Translations under genes and position numbers: made by a program | Part shown: one piece after another, positions 63,345-64,000 of the stretch | Numbering within the stretch: position 1 is the first letter of the stretch | Layout: every line of letters begins with the position of its first letter | Assembly (NCBI GenBank): GCA_916048095.2 | Contig: OU696577.1 | Coordinates: 5,879,440 to 5,943,439 of the forward strand | Source of the DNA: Sacculina carcini | Taxonomy: Eukaryota; Arthropoda; Thecostraca; Sacculinidae | Direction: 5' to 3' | Length of the DNA: 64,000 nucleotides | Notes under the pieces: model-generated | The model's input: the letters and a program-made list of their open reading frames with translations, nothing else | Database searches by the model: none | Told to the model about the DNA's origin: nothing

Positions 63345-64000
63345 CCTATTATATTCATATACTTAAATACGCAAGTGGTAAAATATGATGTAAGACGATG
63401 TCGTCTCCGAGAAAATGCATCAGACGACACAGAGGTTCCTAATCGAGCATGCCACGTGAACAATGTCCGCATCGGAAATTAGATCTGTACCTTTCAAAAG
63501 CACGATTCAACAGCGGAAATGAAAGATTGGTCGAAAAGGGATTCATAAATGGGCCGAGAACTTCCCATGAGCCATTATTCACCAGAATTATCCCATTTGC
63601 CTGAGCGGATGGACATCGATCAAGAAAGCGTGTGCGACGCGACCAATTCAAAAGCACGGTGAATATTGTCACAATAGCAGCATAGACAGACGACACGACC
63701 ATAGTCAGGTCGGTTCAAAACACGCCCACTTTTGCTGTGCTGATTCACACGAACATCACACGCGCACCACATGGTCAATGACCGAGGCCGCTCTCACACG
63801 ACGGGAAGCTGGCAAGTCGACCGACAACGACACGCACACCGACGCCAACAGAAAGAGTCCCAGCAGATAGGCAGGAGAGTATGTGAGTGTGTGTTACAGA
63901 AGCAAGGATGGGCAGGTGGAGCAAGGAGGGTGGTGGGCAGGTGAGACGACCGCAAAACACCTCATAGCACACGCACACGCGCATTCCACGCTACACGCTG
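63345..64000. other. No gene recognised
   Basis: A minus-strand ORF at 63702-63439 (MVVSSVYAAIVTIFTVLLNW start) has no recognisable domain. The rest is unassigned. Confidence 0.4.

Noticed and set aside
63439-63702. 87-codon minus-strand ORF with a hydrophobic start as the receptor's first exon
   Set aside because: The hydrophobic segment is followed by RRTRF and no GPYVY-type sequence; the fit to the CD36 N terminus is poor.

Overview
The window is eukaryotic nuclear DNA from an invertebrate animal, built almost entirely of transposable elements. The evidence is the mix of LTR, non-LTR and hAT elements, intron-split coding exons, dinucleotide microsatellites and tRNA-derived SINEs. An arthropod-type (CCTAA)n tract at 7266-7294 hints at an arthropod, but many dispersed AACCTAACC strings exist outside telomeres, so I do not assign a phylum. 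I see no bacterial operons, CRISPR arrays, rRNA genes or organellar genes.

Left part (1-31 kb) is a mosaic of nested and duplicated elements. 1-6.3 kb holds two minus-strand LTR elements (A1 abutting or inserted into B). 6.3-8.0 kb holds hAT and LINE fragments. 8043-12199 is one arm of a near-perfect 4157-bp inverted repeat whose other arm is 27112-31268. The arms carry a broken hAT transposase with a nested MITE, a LINE ORF1 piece, GC-rich hairpins and a copy of an LTR. The 14.9-kb spacer holds LINE pieces, a gypsy fragment (C) split by a hAT-derived element (X1) that is itself split by an L2/CR1-like LINE, a whole-looking LTR element (A2, 17428-22346) with gag starting inside its LTR, a second copy of the C-X block, a second L2-like LINE, another gypsy fragment (E) and a PHD-finger LINE ORF1.

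Middle part (30.8-46.5 kb): a gypsy element (D, 30808-41423) has its 3' LTR split by a nearly full-length two-ORF LINE on the minus strand (35967-41167). It is followed by piggyBac-like and hAT-type debris, a minus-strand I/Jockey-like LINE copy, two small hAT MITEs with 8-bp target duplications and a LINE RT fragment.

Right part (46.5-64 kb) looks like host territory. Three minus-strand exons (54343-53953, 49902-49784, 48166-47714) join in frame as the C-terminal half of a CD36/SCARB/LIMP-2 family scavenger receptor. Its introns hold the best-bounded hAT element (X3, 48307-49710, TSD atcacaac/atcataac), pogo-like MITEs and microsatellites. Upstream lie an old CR1-like LINE tail, a decayed copy of an invertebrate conserved ORF split by a tRNA-SINE, a second SINE, and a 1162-bp hAT-type element (62183-63344). 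The 5' half of the receptor gene is missing from the window or unrecognised; one candidate exon lies at 61753-61652.

I found no clear new cellular system. The most unusual items are the large inverted repeat, the LTR lineage whose gag begins inside its LTR, and a repeated GC-rich hairpin module of unknown origin.
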